A stretch of DNA of 7,126 nucleotides from Bacteroidales bacterium (lineage in GTDB: Bacteria > Bacteroidota > Bacteroidia > Bacteroidales > UBA932), in assembly GCA_017651785.1 (NCBI GenBank), contig JAGCCD010000166.1, positions 1-7,126 of the forward strand, read 5' to 3'. A program made the position numbers and the translations under genes. Below, one piece after another: positions 5,820 to 7,126 of this stretch. Below the pieces are notes generated by a model. It was not told where the DNA came from. It saw nothing but the letters and a program-made list of their open reading frames with translations, and did not search any database. Every line of letters begins with the position of its first letter. Within the stretch, counting starts at the first letter, position 1.

Positions 5820-7126
5820 ATGAACGATGACTTTGAGCGCTTTGATATGGCGCGGCCTCCCATCCGTACCCGCTGGTACCTGCGTCCCGTTACCATTCTG
5901 CTTAGCCTGCCCGATGTAATCGCGCACAAGGTGCAGGTGCATTACGACGGCACCAAAGACCTCAAGCCGCCTTTCCTGCTGCTGAGCAACCATAACGCCT
6001 TCATGGATTTCAAGGTGCTCACGAAGGCCCTCTATCCAAGGCGCGCCAACTATGTGGTCGCCATCGACGGCTTTATAGGCCGCGAGTGGCTCCTTCGCAA
6101 TGTGGGCTGTATCTGCAAGCGCAAGTTCACCTCCGACGTAACGCTCATCCGCCAGCTCCTGAGGGTCGTGGAAAACGGCGACGTGGCGGCAGTGTACCCC
6201 GAGGCGCGTTACTCCCTGTGCGGCACCACCGCCGTCCTGCCGGAGTCGCTGGGCAAACTGTGCAAGCTGCTCAAAGTGCCCGTTACCACATTCATCTGCC
6301 ACGGGCATCACGTAAACTCACCCTTCTGGAACCTGCACGACCGCGGCATAAAGCCTACCGAGGTGGATTTCAAGCTGTTATACACTCCGGAGCAGCTGGC
6401 CTCAATGTCTGTGGACGAGATTAACGAAGGCCTTGTGAAGGCTTTCCAGTACGATGATTTCGCCTGGCTGAGAGACAGCGGCGTTGAGATGAAATACGAC
6501 AAGCGCGCCGAAGGCCTGGAGAAAGTCCTCTACCAGTGCCCGGAATGCGGTACTGAATACGAGATGAGTTCCGACGGCAACTACCTTACCTGTAACCACT
6601 GTGGCAGGCAGTGGGAAATGGCTCCAAACGGCCAGCTCCGCGCCACAGATGGAAACACCCGCTTCCCACACGTGCCCGACTGGTACGAGTGGGAGCGCCT
6701 GCAGGTAAGGGCTGAGGTTGAGGCAGGAACATATTCTACCGGAAAAATCCCCGTAGAGGTGCGCTCCCTTCCCAACTCAAAGGAATTCATCCCTCTGGGC
6801 AAAGGCACTATGGTGCACGACATGACCGGTTTCCACGTGAGCGTCAAAGACCTTCTGGGCAAGGAGTACACAATGGAGATCCCTGTTCCATCGGCCTATT
6901 CGGTTCATATAGAATACAACTATCTCGGCAAGTGGGGCGACTGCGTAGACCTCAATACCCTGACCGACACCTGGTACACCTACCCCAAAGTCCCCGGGTG
7001 CGTTCCGCCCGGAGGCCAGGTTGAAGAACTCGACTGGGGCCCCCGTTGCAATGTCACCAAAATGGCCCTCGCCACAGAGGAACTCTACTTCGCCTGGCGC
7101 CGAAGCATAGGCAAACCCTGCAAGCC
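5820..7126 (+). CDS. PlsC-like acyltransferase fused to a zinc ribbon and a beta-rich C-terminal region (3' end beyond the window)
   Basis: 435 codons translated by hand from the ATG at 5820; the frame is still open at the window end. The N-terminal half is a lysophospholipid/glycerol-phosphate acyltransferase-like domain (about 20-215), which would transfer an acyl chain at the inner membrane. It shows the catalytic HX4D motif at H58 and D63 (SNHNAFMD) and a phosphate-binding-like YPEARYS (126-132) in place of the common FPEGTRS. There is no obvious transmembrane helix. A zinc ribbon follows with C240-x2-C243 and C258-x2-C261, then HVPDWYEWE (284-292). Residues about 300-430 look beta-rich and include GKGTMVHDMTGFHVSV (327-342), loosely like a PH-type fold. 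I recall similar long acyltransferases annotated as 1-acyl-glycerol-3-phosphate acyltransferases in gut bacteria, but their substrate is unknown to me. A later ATG at 5847 is possible; 5820 fits the -7 box well. Confidence 0.85.
   Translation, partial: MNDDFERFDMARPPIRTRWYLRPVTILLSLPDVIAHKVQVHYDGTKDLKPPFLLLSNHNAFMDFKVLTKALYPRRANYVVAIDGFIGREWLLRNVGCICKRKFTSDVTLIRQLLRVVENGDVAAVYPEARYSLCGTTAVLPESLGKLCKLLKVPVTTFICHGHHVNSPFWNLHDRGIKPTEVDFKLLYTPEQLASMSVDEINEGLVKAFQYDDFAWLRDSGVEMKYDKRAEGLEKVLYQCPECGTEYEMSSDGNYLTCNHCGRQWEMAPNGQLRATDGNTRFPHVPDWYEWERLQVRAEVEAGTYSTGKIPVEVRSLPNSKEFIPLGKGTMVHDMTGFHVSVKDLLGKEYTMEIPVPSAYSVHIEYNYLGKWGDCVDLNTLTDTWYTYPKVPGCVPPGGQVEELDWGPRCNVTKMALATEELYFAWRRSIGKPCK

Noticed and set aside
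5769..6311. A 181-residue N-terminal extension of the CorC-like reading frame, starting at 6311
   Set aside because: It runs antisense through the HX4D and PEARYS core of the acyltransferase, has no recognisable domain, and the membrane protein family starts at its first hydrophobic segment near 5768.
6308..6871. Minus-strand open frames near the right end
   Set aside because: They are antisense to the acyltransferase zinc ribbon and C-terminal region, where the plus-strand frame is open and motif-bearing throughout.
1..7126. A mobile element, defence system, CRISPR array or RNA gene
   Set aside because: I found no transposase, integrase, terminal repeats, regularly spaced repeats or tRNA-like cloverleaf. 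All but about 100 bases are explained by five coding genes.

Overview
The window reads as chromosomal DNA from a GC-rich member of the Bacteroidales, probably gut-associated. Three signs support this: a SusC/RagA-type TonB-dependent receptor, two predicted glycan-degrading lipoproteins of types common in Bacteroides and Parabacteroides, and Bacteroidetes-type -7 promoter boxes (TAnnTTTG) with no clear Shine-Dalgarno sequences. The base composition is clearly richer in GC than classical Bacteroides, so an Alistipes/Rikenellaceae-like or uncultured Bacteroidales lineage fits better. That placement is inferred from composition and gene content only. The window is almost entirely coding; no gap between genes exceeds about 50 bases. 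I see no tRNA, rRNA, CRISPR array, insertion sequence or integrase.

Left two thirds (minus strand, read from 4662 down to 1): a tightly packed polysaccharide utilisation operon. It starts with a GH3 beta-glucosidase-like lipoprotein. A GH144/'glucoamylase-like' lipoprotein follows, overlapping it by 11 bases. The 5' part of a SusC-type outer-membrane receptor starts 10 bases after that and runs off the left edge. GH144 enzymes act on beta-1,2-glucan, and GH3 enzymes paired with them cleave sophorose and short beta-1,2-gluco-oligosaccharides. The best reading is therefore a beta-1,2-glucan import and breakdown locus: the receptor (presumably with a SusD partner beyond the window) imports oligosaccharides, GH144 cuts them in the periplasm, and GH3 releases glucose. 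A 9+9 base perfect inverted repeat covers both the likely -7 box and the start codon of the first gene and is the strongest candidate control site.

Middle (minus strand, 4701-5768): a small CNNM/CorC-like membrane protein with a DUF21 transmembrane domain and a pair of CBS domains, probably a housekeeping gene unrelated to the glucan locus.

Right end (plus strand, from 5820 off the right edge): a divergently transcribed PlsC-like acyltransferase with an HX4D motif. It is fused to a four-cysteine zinc ribbon and a beta-rich C-terminal region that I cannot name. The two divergent genes share a very short control region with one -7 box for each direction.

The window is mostly explicable. The parts most worth a second look are the palindrome at the GH3 start, the modular acyltransferase, and the enzyme-first gene order of the operon.
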